Below are positions 45,210-57,377 of a DNA stretch of 64,000 nucleotides, one piece after another (position 1 is the first letter of the stretch; each line of letters starts with the position of its first letter). Source of the stretch: Alternaria dauci (taxonomy: Eukaryota > Ascomycota > Dothideomycetes > Pleosporales > Pleosporaceae); assembly GCF_042100115.1 (NCBI RefSeq), contig NC_091281.1, positions 1,240,001-1,304,000 of the forward strand, read 5' to 3'. The notes below the pieces were generated by a model. It worked only from the letters and a program-made list of their open reading frames with translations. It was not told the DNA's origin and searched no databases. The position numbers and the translations under genes were made by a program.

Positions 45210-46896
45210 TCATCGCATTCTGATGAGCATCTCTTCAACGCCCTCCAAGCACCTCCTCACCTCCTCTGCCGCCCTCGCAACATACGCTCCGTCGACAACC
45301 CTATGATCGGCACTCCAGCTAAACACACACTCCTCCCTCTTGATCAGCTCATCATTCGGCCCAAACGCTGGCACCACCCTCGCTTTCCCGATACCTAGAA
45401 TACCAACTTGCGGTCCCACGATGACAGGCGCCACAGTGCCACCCCCTATACTACCAATGTTGCTGACTGTAAAAGTTGCACCAGTGAGATCAGCAGACGA
45501 GAGCTTGCCAGCGCGAGCCAGCGAGCTCAGGCGTTGAATTTCCTGAGCTAGTGAGGCAATGCTGTGGTTTTGTGCATTCTTGATGACGGGTACGAGCAGT
45601 CCAGCAGGCGAGTCTACTGCTACACCGATATTATGGCTCCCCTTGAGCACAATTTGCGGCTTGTTCGGGTTCGTGGTTGTATCCAGATGCGAATTGAGTA
45701 ACGGGAATTTTTGAAGCGAGAGCGATACGGCCTTGATGATGATTGGTAACGGTGTTATCCGCTCTGGCTTTTCACGGCCTGTATTGTACTTTTTGCGTAG
45801 AGACGTCAGAGAGCTGAAGTCTATCGCGTCGGTGTACAGGAAGTGCGGAATAGTAAGGGATTTGGTCATCTGTTTGAACATGCCAGACTGGACTGGGGTC
45901 AATGGCTTGGCTTGGTCCTCTATTTGTTGTGTGGGAGCGGGCGCTGGTATTGAGCTTGTCGATGGCGTGGTCGTCGCTTGCTTCATTGCTTCGATATGCC
46001 GTTGCACGTCGTCTTTAAGCACACGGCCTTCCCTTCCTGTGCCTTCAATGTCTTCAATCTTGAGCTTATGCTCTTTGACCATATGTCGTACTGCTGGCGT
46101 GGCGAGCGATGCATGTTTTCCTGGTTGTCTTTGCATTGTCGATGGTTCAGATGGTAGACTCGTGCTTTGATCCGGGAGAGCCAGATCTCCAGTCGCAGCT
46201 TTGGTATCGTTTCTCCCAAGCTCAATCTCCTGCTCCTGTGGCTTTACAGTCTCCAGCGTATCCTGTTCTCTTTTGGTACCTCCGCCCCCAGTAAGCAGGA
46301 CCTCGTCGTCTTGTTTGCCTGATCCTCCGTTGAGTAGGGCTTCGTCGGCTGCTGAGATCTCGCTTTGGATGTCGATGTCTACTAAAGGCTTCTGCCGTCA
46401 GCTCATCATCTACCGAGATTTCCACGTGCAGGCTTACCTTCCCAACCTTGGCCATGTCATCCGCTTCATAATACAGCTTCTTGATTACGCCATCGAACCG
46501 CGATGTGATCTGGCTGGGATTAGCCGGCGCTCTCCTTGTATATCAAATGACATTCACCTCGACAGATGCTTTATCCGACTGTACTTCGCAGATCGGGTCG
46601 AATTGCTCTACGCGCGCGCCGGGCTGTACGAACCATTGGATAACCTGGCATTCGGTGATACCTATGCACAGCATGATTAGCCTGCGCCGCCGGCACCTCT
46701 CATTCGCCTACTGACCTTCTCCAATATCCGCCAGAAGGTATGGTTTAACTACCAATAGCCGACTCGTCCCCCGGAACCCTCTTCTTTGCTCTTGTATGCG
46801 GGTGTTTGCATTCCTGGGTACGGTAATTGACGCGCGACGGAGAAGGTTTGGTCGTGAGAATACGCGGGATACTTCTCGGCTTGCGAAAGACTTCAT
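45210..46896 (-). CDS. branched-chain keto-acid dehydrogenase E2 (dihydrolipoyl transacylase)
   Basis: Exons 46896-46716, 46661-46558, 46509-46438 and 46388-45210 give 511 aa. A basic presequence of about 45 residues targets mitochondria. The lipoyl domain (about 50-125) has [20 protein letters not shown] and the lipoylated lysine in SDKASVE. A flexible linker is followed by the peripheral-subunit-binding domain ([30 protein letters not shown]). The catalytic domain ends with [19 protein letters not shown], where His and Asp of HXXXDG act in acyl transfer. The GITE..QWFVQPG and SDKASVE patterns point to the branched-chain enzyme rather than pyruvate or 2-oxoglutarate E2. It follows the aminotransferase step in Leu, Ile and Val breakdown. 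The fourth exon begins after a GAAG acceptor. Confidence 0.92.
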
Positions 46897-47376
46897 GGTG
46901 GGCGTAATGTGTGTGCAGGTTCTTTGGTTGAAAGAAACATATTCATGTACTGCCGCCGAGGTGTGGTATTGTGAAGGACCAAAGCCGACAGTTACCGCAG
47001 CCGATGACACAAGTGGAAGCTGGGGTAAGCTGCTAGAGAGTTTTCGGTATAGCGGATCGCGGGTTAAGGAAACAGGGGTCTGTTTTCACAATCCCGTGGG
47101 TACAACGGCATCTGAGTGTCATATCGGAAAATTACACGATGTCGTCGCTGATGTATCAAAATACGAAGATAATTTTATTAGGCATCGTCTTCACTAGCTT
47201 CCGACTCTCCAATGGTGAAGCACTAGCAATTGTGTCGTGATGTTACAAGCGCACCACAACAAAGGTCTTTCGCGTGTCCAACGACTTTGTTAACATTACA
47301 ACATATAAAGTAGAAGACGTCTCAGGATTCAGAAAACAACTCAGTGGAAAAGGCTTGTTTGTATAGATGCAAAATG
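46897..47376. other. E2 upstream region and MRJP-family 3' flank
   Basis: Both genes are on the minus strand. An ATG upstream at 47010 is in frame with E2, but I prefer 46896, which starts the presequence directly. No other gene is seen. Confidence 0.4.
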
Positions 47377-48703
47377 CTACGCCGCTGCTGGTCCCCGTCC
47401 GATCCATAATCTATAGCTACGGAATGGACCTCTCCGTCTGTCAATGTTGTTGTACTGGAAACCAGGACCCAATGTGAGCTGGTTCGTGTTGAAGTACAAC
47501 CAGCCGTCCAAGATGGCCATGGAATCGGCATGTTGAATCATCGCATTCCTCACCAACGTCTTCACCACGTAGTCCTCTGGCGAAACAAGGCCAGATCCCC
47601 CAGGTATGTTACCATTAACAGTCATGTTGGTTTCGGCTTCCAGTGTGTCGACATAGTATATAGCGTTCTGTTCGCTCGCTGCAATATATATTCGGCCTCG
47701 GTCGTCAGCAGTAAAGCCAGCTTGCTCCGAACCACATTGCCCCAGATCTTGCACTGCAGCAAGGATCTCGTCGTCGGTGAGACTCTGGTTGACGAGAATC
47801 CCCTGAGATATATAGTAGAAGCGTCGGGAGGCCAGGACGCCCCAGTAGAAGTTGCCGGATGCTATGGTATAGTTAGCAATACGAGCGCACATTAGCTCAG
47901 CACCACACACCCAAAGCGATGCCATCGGCGGCCGTGGTGAGATGACTCTTTTGAGTGCCGTTCCAAGTGTAGATGAGCTCGCCGCCGTATGACCCAACGT
48001 AATTTTCATCTGCTCGGACAACGCTTGCGTTAAACAGTCTGCGTACTGTGCTGCCACTTTCCAGATCCACTGCCAACAATGAGCTGTTCCTGCTGGCATC
48101 TGTAACAAAGGCATACCCATCTCTTCCACCTAGAGTCGTGTTGACGCGCATATCATTCATGTTCATCCTATGCGATAAGAGATCTTGGGGGATCACGTAG
48201 GTCCGGAGGTGCGCTCCCGTCGTCTCGTTGAAGCTCATCAGTTTTGCACCTCCGAACAGCGCATTTGTGTCTGAGCTAGCGTTGGCTGGAATCCCGCTAT
48301 CCACCACCCACAGCCTTCCTCGGCCGTCTAGAACGATGTTTTGGACATTGATGAAGCAGGTTCTCGGATCTTGACCAACAGTGCAGTTCTGCATGCCTGC
48401 GTTGGGCCATGGTACTTCGTCGTTGAAAGACGTGCAAAGCACCACGTTACTTGGTGTTTGTCCAGAGTTGCGGGGATATGTTAGGTAGAGGTTATGAGAG
48501 GAGTCGACCGCTAGGCCTGTGGAAGGCTTTTGAGAATCGTGAATAGGTTCTAGAGTTGGTCCCACAAGTGTAAAGTCCTGGGGGTACGCGCCGATGGTGT
48601 ATCCAGGATCGAAAGCACGATAGCCATCTGATGGTGTATCGAAGTAGCTCGATCCCAATGACGTGGGAATATTTCCCAGTATACTAAGGACAATGAACCT
48701 CAT
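47377..48703 (-). CDS. secreted major royal jelly/yellow-family protein
   Basis: Exons 48703-47911 and 47861-47377 (49-bp intron) give 425 aa. I start at the ATG at 48703 because it opens a short hydrophobic signal sequence (MRFIVLSILGNIPTSLGSS); an in-frame ATG lies 35 codons upstream. The six-bladed propeller marks of MRJP/yellow proteins are present: PSTGLAVDSSHNLYLTYPR, NIVLDGRGRLWVVDSGI, MNDMRVNTTLGGRDGYAFVT, DGIALGASGNFYWG and FTADDRGRIYIAASEQNAIY. About ten N-X-S/T sequons fit secretion. In insects the family has roles in pigmentation and, in one lineage, royal jelly; its role in fungi is not known to me. Fungal and bacterial members exist, so origin by ancient transfer is possible. 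Confidence 0.88.
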
Positions 48704-49387
48704 TCTGAAGGATGTACGAGCAATGCTTTCGCCGACGGTAAGATAACTGTTAAGCTTGTATTGAGTAAGATTATATCGCACTGCCGCTCGTCGAGCCTTG
48801 TCAATCATGGATGAGAACTGGAATTGTCAGGCAAGTAAAGACGAGAAAGAGCTTTGAGGGTAATTTTAGATGCCCACAAGATTACAACACGAGTCTCCTT
48901 AAAGGGTCGACGGATATCCATGACCTCCACATTAATCCCATGTCTATTGGCTCCTGATTGAGTGCAAACATGGTAAAGCCCAGGCAACCCCTACTGGCAG
49001 AGAGGGGTATTTCGGAGGTAATATAGGCTGTACGCGGCGAATACACGAGGAAATCCGAGGATCCTGTAACGACTGCAAGTCATGGAGAAAGCTTCCCCCG
49101 GGTGGTAGGGCGGTGCGATCGAATTCTTTGCTCATGACCTGCAAGCAACTCTTAGTCCAGAAAGTTGGAAAAAGCTTAAAACAGAGTGCTTCCATGACAT
49201 GACACCTGGATCGCCCTGACACTAGTCGCGGGCTGATGGATCGAGATGATGGTGCGGGGATGACGTTGTCGCGCGGATGGAGTGGGCGCACGACCCTTCG
49301 TGATTTCGCGACTGCCGAAACGCGTCTGTCAGGGAAAGCGCCGTCAACACTCACATTAGACAAGACGGCCAGCCATGCGCAGTCCCG
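48704..49387. promoter_or_regulatory. divergent promoter region, MRJP-family gene and SLD3
   Basis: The two genes face away from each other across 684 bp. Open frames on the minus strand here lack any family feature. Confidence 0.4.
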
Positions 49388-52063
49388 ATGTCGACGTACG
49401 CATTGCAAACGAAGACAATGTTACGCTCAGCCTCGGACACGCCAACCCAGCTTTTACGACTTGCTGCCAAACCCGACGAACCCAAGGCCAAGCTGCCCTC
49501 GAAACAGATGAGAGACTCTCTCTGCGGCCTGGGAACCTCCAACGAGCCCTTTACGATCAAGGCACATTCTGAGTCACCATACAACAACAAGCCCCTCACA
49601 TTCAGACCCATACGAGTAATTGGGCGTTCTCAGCTGCCTTTGACCTTCCTAGACCTTTCCGCCGATGACAACTTCGCCCCAAATAGCCTGTTCGCCGCTC
49701 ACATCGATGTCCTAGAATACGGGGCCGACACGGAGCAACATGATGCAGGCCCCAGGATACTCGTTGCACGGTTCGAGGCAAAGGATACACTATACGCAAT
49801 AGAGCGAGTCCAACCTCGTGTCTACAGTATGTGTAGGCTTGCGAACTGGCTCAGAGAGAAAGACGTTGCGGATTTGTGGAGTCCTACAAATCTCAAAGTG
49901 CTGCCAACTTGCACAGAGACGGAGGCGGATACGGTCGGGCAAGGGAAATGGTGGCAACAAGCTGCGGTGCAGACGCACGCTGCACAACTACCAGCGAAAC
50001 GAGCGCGGATGACGATGATACGACCGAAATCACGACCAGAGACGACAACCGAACAAACGCAACAACCTGAAATAACCACTGAAGCATTGGGAATCGAGCA
50101 TTTGGACATGGTTCCTACCCAACACCCCATGGAGCCCATGCCGGACGCGCCATCGCCACAGGAGCAACTTGAGCTATTGGTCCAACACTACTTGGATGCC
50201 GTTTACATGTCCAAGACGTCACTTGCATACCTGGTGAAGGGCCCCATTACCCGTATACGGAACACGTTCACTTCAGCTGAGGAAGGAGCTCCAGCAACGC
50301 ATGAACTCGTCGCGTTTTTGAAGACTATGCTGCTCAGCCCCAAAGCCAGCGAGAAGAAGTACCACGAAAAACTGCCATCGTTGATCAAGGAGATACCACC
50401 CGGAAGCTACTCAGATGATGAGCACGCCGCAGTTGCCAGCAAGCCGAAAAAGTCAAAGAAAAAAGTGAAGCTCAGTCGAGAGGGCACATATCCACAAGAA
50501 GAAGCATTGGTCAAGAAGTGGTGGCAATCAGAACTGCCAAGTGGCGACAGCATGGCGACAGAGACTCTAGATCAGCGCATCAGAAGGCGTATTGGAGATC
50601 TGCGAGTCCGCGAGACGCTTGCTCAGCTGATTCTCATGCTCGAAATTGTCGCACTAGAAGCCCTCTCCACACTCAAGCCACCTCTAGACCAACAGTCGAC
50701 TGCGGACGGAACCCAGAATCAAAGCGAGCCGAAGAAGCAGCGCAAGAGGAAACTCGACGACATTAACTTGCAGCTCGATTTGCTGCTTGACAAGCTCTGC
50801 ATTTGGCATGCTACGGAAGAAATGGGCATACTAGACTTTGACACAAAGCCATCAAGACAGGATGCATCCGACGGATCTGGAAGAAATGGTTCCAGTGATC
50901 GTTTGCACAGTTTCTGCGTCGAGGTCATAATCCCCTTCTACATCAATCGACTACCCGAGCAGGCGCTCATGGTCAACAAAAAGCTTGGTGGGCCTACACA
51001 TAGCTTGCCAACCAAACGAAAGGCAGTGAGACCGCCACTCACCTCTCGCAAATCCGGAAGTTCAAAAGAATCCGAGGTGAAGAAGTCGAGACGCTCGTTA
51101 GCTCGTGTTGCCACAGACAATACTGGACGGACTGTTGAGCGAACAACACCTTCTCTGAGCCGATCTGCCACCGATTCGGCACTTCTAGACGGCATCAAAC
51201 GAGAGGGTAGCGAGGTTCCTCTTTCAGCCATACCTTTTCGACGGAGTCCGTCCAAGAGCGCTCGGCAGTCCATGTCCCAGATCCGACATTTGCAGGGCCG
51301 CCAGATCGATCTCGCCCAGCCCTCAGCTGCTGCATCAGCTAAAATTAAGCACAAGCAGCGAGTCGAGGAAGATCTCCAGGAGGCCATACTAGCGTTGAAG
51401 AAGCCCAACCGTGGACTAGCCGCTGGTGGCTACGTTGCCGACCTCGAGCAACGCGGTCTGGGCTTGCCCAACAAGTCGAGGAAGCCAGCGGTCACTGTGA
51501 GGAAGACTATAAAAGATGTTCAGGTGTCTGCAACGCCCCGGGTCAACAAGAGAACGAAGAATATGGTTGAGCAGACGCCGACTCACCACCACTATGACCC
51601 GTTCGTTAGGCCTCCCGGGGCGGAAGCGCCTTCTTCTAGTGGACTACGCGTGCCGTCTTCAGGAGTGCGTCCACCAGCTGCGATGGTGCCGGCAACGGGC
51701 CACCGCCACACGATGGCTCGAAACCTAGCGCAGTCGGGCATTGCCGAGACACCGTCCAAGGCACCAAACAGCCAACCTTTCTCTACGGATACAGTCCGGA
51801 GGAAGATCTTTGCAACTCCACTGAAGGCGACGGGACCTGCTTTGGGCGGCAGAGATCTTGCGGAGTCGCATGTGTTTGAGACACCTGTCAAAACTCGAGG
51901 CAGTTCGCCGCACGACGACACCGACCTCGCGCTTCCTACGCTCTTTGCTACACCTACCAAACCTTTGTTTGCCCCAGCAGCACTCGCCGCAGTGGGCAAT
52001 GGCAACGTTGAGCCGTCAATATACGATGCCCTGGGGTGGAACGACGACGATGATGGCTTCTGA
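49388..52063 (+). CDS. SLD3: DNA replication initiation factor Sld3
   Basis: A single exon of 891 codons. The Sld3 core domain lies at about residues 255-430: QLELLVQHYLDAVYMSKTSL, YLVKGPITRIRNTF, ALVKKWWQSELPSGD and RIGDLRVRETLAQLILMLEI. Residues 345-370 hold a Lys-rich stretch (KPKKSKKKVK). The C-terminal half is disordered, basic and rich in Ser-Pro and Thr-Pro, including repeats of the type SGIAETPSKAPN, FATPLKA, FETPVKT and FATPTKP. Sld3 brings Cdc45 to the Mcm2-7 helicase at origins and, once phosphorylated by CDK, binds Dpb11; the repeated TP sites are natural CDK candidates. The protein is longer than yeast Sld3 (668 aa). An alternative start lies ten codons inside. Confidence 0.85.
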   Translation: MSTYALQTKTMLRSASDTPTQLLRLAAKPDEPKAKLPSKQMRDSLCGLGTSNEPFTIKAHSESPYNNKPLTFRPIRVIGRSQLPLTFLDLSADDNFAPNSLFAAHIDVLEYGADTEQHDAGPRILVARFEAKDTLYAIERVQPRVYSMCRLANWLREKDVADLWSPTNLKVLPTCTETEADTVGQGKWWQQAAVQTHAAQLPAKRARMTMIRPKSRPETTTEQTQQPEITTEALGIEHLDMVPTQHPMEPMPDAPSPQEQLELLVQHYLDAVYMSKTSLAYLVKGPITRIRNTFTSAEEGAPATHELVAFLKTMLLSPKASEKKYHEKLPSLIKEIPPGSYSDDEHAAVASKPKKSKKKVKLSREGTYPQEEALVKKWWQSELPSGDSMATETLDQRIRRRIGDLRVRETLAQLILMLEIVALEALSTLKPPLDQQSTADGTQNQSEPKKQRKRKLDDINLQLDLLLDKLCIWHATEEMGILDFDTKPSRQDASDGSGRNGSSDRLHSFCVEVIIPFYINRLPEQALMVNKKLGGPTHSLPTKRKAVRPPLTSRKSGSSKESEVKKSRRSLARVATDNTGRTVERTTPSLSRSATDSALLDGIKREGSEVPLSAIPFRRSPSKSARQSMSQIRHLQGRQIDLAQPSAAASAKIKHKQRVEEDLQEAILALKKPNRGLAAGGYVADLEQRGLGLPNKSRKPAVTVRKTIKDVQVSATPRVNKRTKNMVEQTPTHHHYDPFVRPPGAEAPSSSGLRVPSSGVRPPAAMVPATGHRHTMARNLAQSGIAETPSKAPNSQPFSTDTVRRKIFATPLKATGPALGGRDLAESHVFETPVKTRGSSPHDDTDLALPTLFATPTKPLFAPAALAAVGNGNVEPSIYDALGWNDDDDGF

Positions 52064-52976
52064 TGGGATGACGTACAATATCTTATATACCTTTAGTAAC
52101 TGCGTTAGCGAACGTACGACGACGGATTTGCATGTAACGGAGCATTGGGCGGCGTGAATAGCATCTTGGGATTTGCATAGGCGTACGAGACCACATTGTA
52201 GTTAGACGGTTCATGATTCCCCTATTGATTAGTAAGAGATAGTATAGCATGTCAATCCGATATGTGCCCCCCCCCCCCCCGTCGTGTGTGTGTGTGCTCC
52301 TAGCTCAGGCTCCCGTGTCGCTATAGAGTCCAAGCAATACTTACTTGAAGTGGACAAGTCTCTGGTCAGCGCACGCATGTGGTCATGACATCTGGTCTGG
52401 GCGAGAACGGGTCGGAACAAGAAACCTTTCTGCATGTGGGTTATCGAGGCCGTGGACGGTGCTACAGTGCTTGTTGCGGGAAGATACAGTTCCCCGGAAC
52501 GCGATGCCAACGTGTGATCGTGTGTGAGGCGACAGGTACCCGCACCCTGAGGAACCAGGGATCGTCGTTGTAGCGCATGTAGAGCCGGCGTCCCTTGCAG
52601 TAGACGACTTAGGCCGAACGCCGGATATGGGAGTCAGCAAATCAGATTGCAGCGCCCCCATGGCCGCGCTGCCAATTTGCCGGGGATCACCAGAAATCGG
52701 CCCTTAGGCTATGCCCCTAAAGACGCCTCCAGTTGCCAGTTGGTCCATGCTGCCGTCTGTCCAAAGCCGTAATCACGCTGAAATTATGAAAATCAGAGAC
52801 ACGCGCCCGCAGTTGCTCACTTGTCGAGTCCTGATTTACCTGCCTTGACACCGCTCCCGACTCAGTCGTATCACTGTCACACCGGCTGCTCGCGTCGCCA
52901 CACCTCAGTCCCCGAACATGCTCTGTACTGCAGCCAAGCTAAGGTAGCCGACCCAACTGGACAACTGCAGGTAACC
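52064..52976. other. intergenic region with poly-C and GT repeats
   Basis: It separates two plus-strand genes. Fourteen C at 52267-52280 are followed by a GT run at 52284-52296. An in-frame ATG for the next gene is at 52821. No other gene is seen. Confidence 0.45.
52267..52296. repeat. poly-C (14 nt) followed by a (GT)6 run
   Basis: Fourteen C residues, GTC, then six GT units. These are simple-sequence repeats likely to vary in length between strains. Confidence 0.85.
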
Positions 52977-55437
52977 ATGGCTGTCGCTGCAGCTTCCCGT
53001 CCTGCGCCGCCCCATGGACAACGCTCGCCAACGCTCAGCGATGCGGGCATGATCCTGCCGTCTTTTGCGGCCGACTTTGAGCACGAGGAGGCATTGCCCA
53101 CGCCCTCCCCAGAGCGTCCGCCCTCGCCGTCCGACCTCTACAAGCAGGCAAACTCGAGTCGAGTCAGATTAAGTTCCGCACCCCAGGGCCGCCGCCGTGC
53201 CTCACAACAAACACAATCCCCCTCCCTATCAGCACAGTCCTCGCGCTCCACGCTGCGCAACATGCCCGACTCAGAGGCCACGCCTAAGAGTATGCTTGCC
53301 CGTGACGATGCTTTTGCCTCATCTCCCACCCTCCAGAATGCACTGAACAGCCACTCGCCTGGCAATTGGCACGGGCAAGACCACCACCACAATCAAAAGA
53401 CCAGCCCGACTGCAAGCTCTATCTTGAGCGAAGACTTTGAGCAGTGGCCTGGCTTCGATAGTCACGACGGCTTCGAGGACAGCGGAGTAGACCTTGAAGA
53501 GCAAGAAAAGCGCAACCACTCGGCCCAGGACAGCGGCGCTGGTGACGGCATGGGCAACGAGCGATGGCACGAGGACCGCACTAGTGGCAGTGACGACGAT
53601 GATGACCCCTACTCTTCTGCCGCCCTCAGCAGGAGGGCAGAGATCATCTTGGCTAATGCGAAGAAGCGGCTGAACGTATGCGCCTCTTCACGCTACCATG
53701 GACTAGATGTTCGCTAACAAAAGACAGGTAATGGAGGGCAACCTCCGCGGTGCACGAGAATCACTCGTCGTCTCGCCCACGTTCAATCCGAGAAACCAGT
53801 CCTCCGACTTGACCTCTCACATAGCTGCCAGTCGCGACCGTGACCGACGGCTGTATGCGGGCATGGGGCCAATACCTCCGCGGATCCATTCATATCGCCA
53901 GTCTCTCCTCACTCCTCACGGCAGCAGCCCCGGCCATACACGGGGTATGAGCGAGACGTCGGTGCCACTTCCGTTTACCCCATCGTACTCGTACCTGACC
54001 CGAACTACGTCCAACAAGCGATCTTCCAGTGCATTTGGCCATACCAGCGGCCCATGGTCGCCTGAAAGCTATGGCCAGGGACGCTTCCCCATCAAGGAGT
54101 CCCGAAGCGTCGAGCACCTGCGCAACCCTCGTACAACATGGAGCAGTAGCGACCGCGAGCATGCTGCAAGGTCCGCCTCGAGAAGTTCAAGATCCCCAAG
54201 TGCGCTGGAGACCTTGCCAGAGGATGAGGATGGAGCGAGAATACATCGGTCCACTTCTGCAGCTAGTGGTCTCCGTGACCAGATGAACGACCTCAAGGGC
54301 AGGATTTCCAGTCTGAAGCTAAAGGCACAAGAAGACCACCTTCGACGCCGAAGCATGCAAAGTCTCCGCGCGCAGAGCCCCTTCACGTCTTCCGAGACAT
54401 GGCACACAGGAAACACAGCAAACGCTGGCTTGGGCATCACGACGGATCCCTACGAAGAACACGAACGCCCGCTGACGGCTACTACTACCACGTCTCAAAA
54501 ACACGGCGAGAAACTTGTGGCTAACTTAAGCAAGCAAGGTCAAGGGGCCAACGCGTACTCAGTGCAGCCATACGACCAAGCCGAGGAAGAATCGAGTGCA
54601 TCGACAGCGTTTGAAGATGACGATGCTCAGGAGACCGAGTCTGACTTTGTCTCTGTCAACGGAGACGATGAAGAACCCGGCCCGGATAGTGTATACGAGG
54701 ATGCTGTTTACGAGATGCCTGTAACAGAGCGACACGAAGATCGTATAGATGCATTCGACTACGAGACGTTCTTCCTGCACAGTGCAATGGGAACCTACAG
54801 TCTAGAGGACCGCCGATCGAGTACCAGTTCCGGTACTTCTACCGAGACGACCCGACCTGTGACCGCTGTCCAGACCAGCGTTGATCTGAGCAACGCCGAG
54901 AAGAGGGTGTCAATTCACCAGCGGAACCCCAGCGTCGACTCAGTCTCGACTGTCGCCACGTTTGCTACTGCAGCAGAAGAACAAGATGACGATGATGACA
55001 AGAACGAGCACATGGATCAATTCTCGCAGCAGATAATGTCAAGCCAAAACCGGGCACCCTCTCGCCCTGGGACCCAGAATGGCCTCCTCTCACTGCGCTC
55101 CGACTCGGCGATCAACATGCGACGCGGCAACGGCGCATCTCCAACACAGTCGTCACTATCACGTGGTTCATCTTCGCCTGGAGAACTTGCCAGCGGACTT
55201 CAAACTTCGAGGATATTCTCTATCCTAACGGAAGGCAGCAGGGACGAACCACGAGTAGCACTCAGCGAAGAAGAGACACAGCTCATCTACGGGCTTGCCT
55301 CGAGCATTCAGAATGTCTGCTCTAATCTGCAGCATACGTATGGTGATGCATACGAACGCAAGGCATGGCGACGAAGACTTGATGAGGCGCGCAAAATACT
55401 CAATGGCGAGGACATTGAAGACGACCAGTCGTTTTGA
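52977..55437 (+). CDS. serine-rich, mostly disordered protein of unknown function
   Basis: Exons 52977-53675 and 53728-55437 give 802 aa from MAVAAASRPAPP; an upstream in-frame ATG at 52821 would add 52 Cys/His-rich residues. I do not recognise the family. The chain is Ser/Arg/Pro-rich. A short acid-rich segment at about 195-220 (DSGVDLEEQEKRN) is followed by SRRAEIILANAKKRLNVMEG, a helix spanning the splice site. A coiled-coil-like stretch SGLRDQMNDLKGRISSLKLK lies at about 412-450. An acidic region follows at about 520-560. The most ordered part is the C-terminus (about 745-795): EEETQLIYGLASSIQNVCSN, then DAYERKAWRRRLDEARKIL. Such a layout fits a scaffold or polarity protein, but that is only a guess. 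Confidence 0.75.
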
Positions 55438-57377
55438 TGCGTCACAATCGCTCTTTTGATTTTCCTTTCCTCCGACTTACGGTAATGTCTAACTCGACTG
55501 CAGCGGTTTAGCGTGTCGTCTCCACTTTCACGAGCTTACTCGATATCATGTGTAATTTCGGGACATTCCCTACCTTGTTTCGATTCCACCATTTCTCTTT
55601 ACTTTTGACAGATTTTCTGTATCTTGCTCAGGAGGTCATGACTGTTGGACTATAGATAATTTCTCTTATGTGTATTGATACCCGGGAAGCAGCGGTGGCG
55701 GGGTCACAGGACTCCGGTGTATGTGGACACGTTTTTTCCCACATGGCAATGCAAGTACTTGTTAGCTCTAGAACCTAACAAGCCCCATGTCCCCAGTTAC
55801 GTAGGGCTGCCAGAACCAATCTACGATCTACAAACCCAATCTACAGATCTGCCCACCCAACACATTGGGCCTGACCGGTTGTCAAGTCACGTCTCGAGAA
55901 AGCTGTCAGAGGACGGCCGACTGGAGGAGTGGAGTCAGGCGCGAGATTTACCCCTCCCGAGATGGTCGCGAACCTAGATCCATGGGAGGATTGCCTCCAA
56001 CTTTGGGGTGACAGCCCCACCAAACACGGGCGTGTCTCGCCGTCTCTGACAGTAAAGGCATGCAAAATCCAGCCCGCTCTGCGTTGTACATGTACCGTCA
56101 CCTCGACAGTGAGCGAAAGCGGCCGCTCTACTGCACGCCTGGTACGCGTGCAGGTTTGCCGCGCTCTGCGATGTGTGCCGGTCGTGGGCTCTGATTGGGT
56201 AGAGTGCGCACATGTGCGGCAACATGAGGACTGGCGGTGTAGAGTCGGCCATGGTAACCATATGCAACACAAGATGCCAACAGCACGGATACCCACTAGA
56301 CACTCCGCAATTGGCCCACTGCGGCGTGGCTGGGGGCGTGCTAGACAGAGAAGGATGGGTTCCGGAAGAGCCATGCTGCTTTGCTGCACCCGGCGCCTCC
56401 AAACTGAAGCACAACATTGAAATCATCCACAACACACGCTCATGCAATGCGCCCCGGCCCTAACCGCAAGTTTTTGCTCCCAGCGGAATAACTCAGACCT
56501 GCCGCCCGCGTCGCGCATCGTCGTAGTTTCCCTGCATTTGATCCCATCTCGACATTTCACGATACCTGGGACAAACCTCCAACACCCGCGTTCCCTCCCC
56601 CCGTCCCCCAGCCAGCTCCGGCTGAATTCCTACCCCTCGACGAGCCACCCCTCATTTTTGGAAATCTCGCCTACGGCTGGTCCGGGCGCGTGTGTGTGAC
56701 GAAGGTGGATGAAACGAATCGCAAGCTCCAACAGGCTTGGTGCGCGCAACGAGCAAAGCCTATTCGACCCCGATAACGATTGGCGTTGCGGAAACACATC
56801 CATACACACCACACAGTCCCTGTGACCATTCGCGAAGCCCGTTCCCCTGCTTTTCGCCTCTGACGCTCACTGAACCTGAATTTGCGCGTCTGCAGTCTCC
56901 TGCATACTCCTGTACCTGCTGCGACCGCGACTCTTTAATTCGACGTTTGCCGATCGCCTCGTCTTGGAGTTTTCATAGTTGGCTGCTGTAATCTGCGACG
57001 GGATTGCATCACCATCTTCACTTGTTGAGGGCCACTTTTTTTGTTGCCCTCGTGTACTACTACCGCTGCACGCATCGAGACCCTGCAGCAGCAGACGGCA
57101 AAGCAAGTCACGCTGCACCATCCCGCCTCCGTACCGTATACGAAAGCACCCACCGCCCGCGCATTTGAATCCTCGCCGCTCCACGCTCGCGGTTTCGCAC
57201 GAGCGCTCATGTGCCTACTTCCGCCCTACTCCTTCTATTTGCGCGTCTCCCACTCGCACAATGTCTCTCGCCAGTTCTCATTGCGTCGCCGCCGCCGCGC
57301 CATCTGCGAGACCAAGGATCCCGCTGCTTTCGAGGACTGGATTGGATAAAAGAGACTGGGACACAAAGACTGGCAAT
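55438..57377. other. 1.9-kb upstream region of the giant WG-repeat gene
   Basis: It lies between two plus-strand genes. In-frame ATGs for the next gene occur at 56979 and 57261, so its last 400 bp may be 5' UTR or coding. The rest has no convincing frame, RNA or repeat. Pyrimidine-rich stretches near 56575-56625 suggest promoter sequence. Confidence 0.4.
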
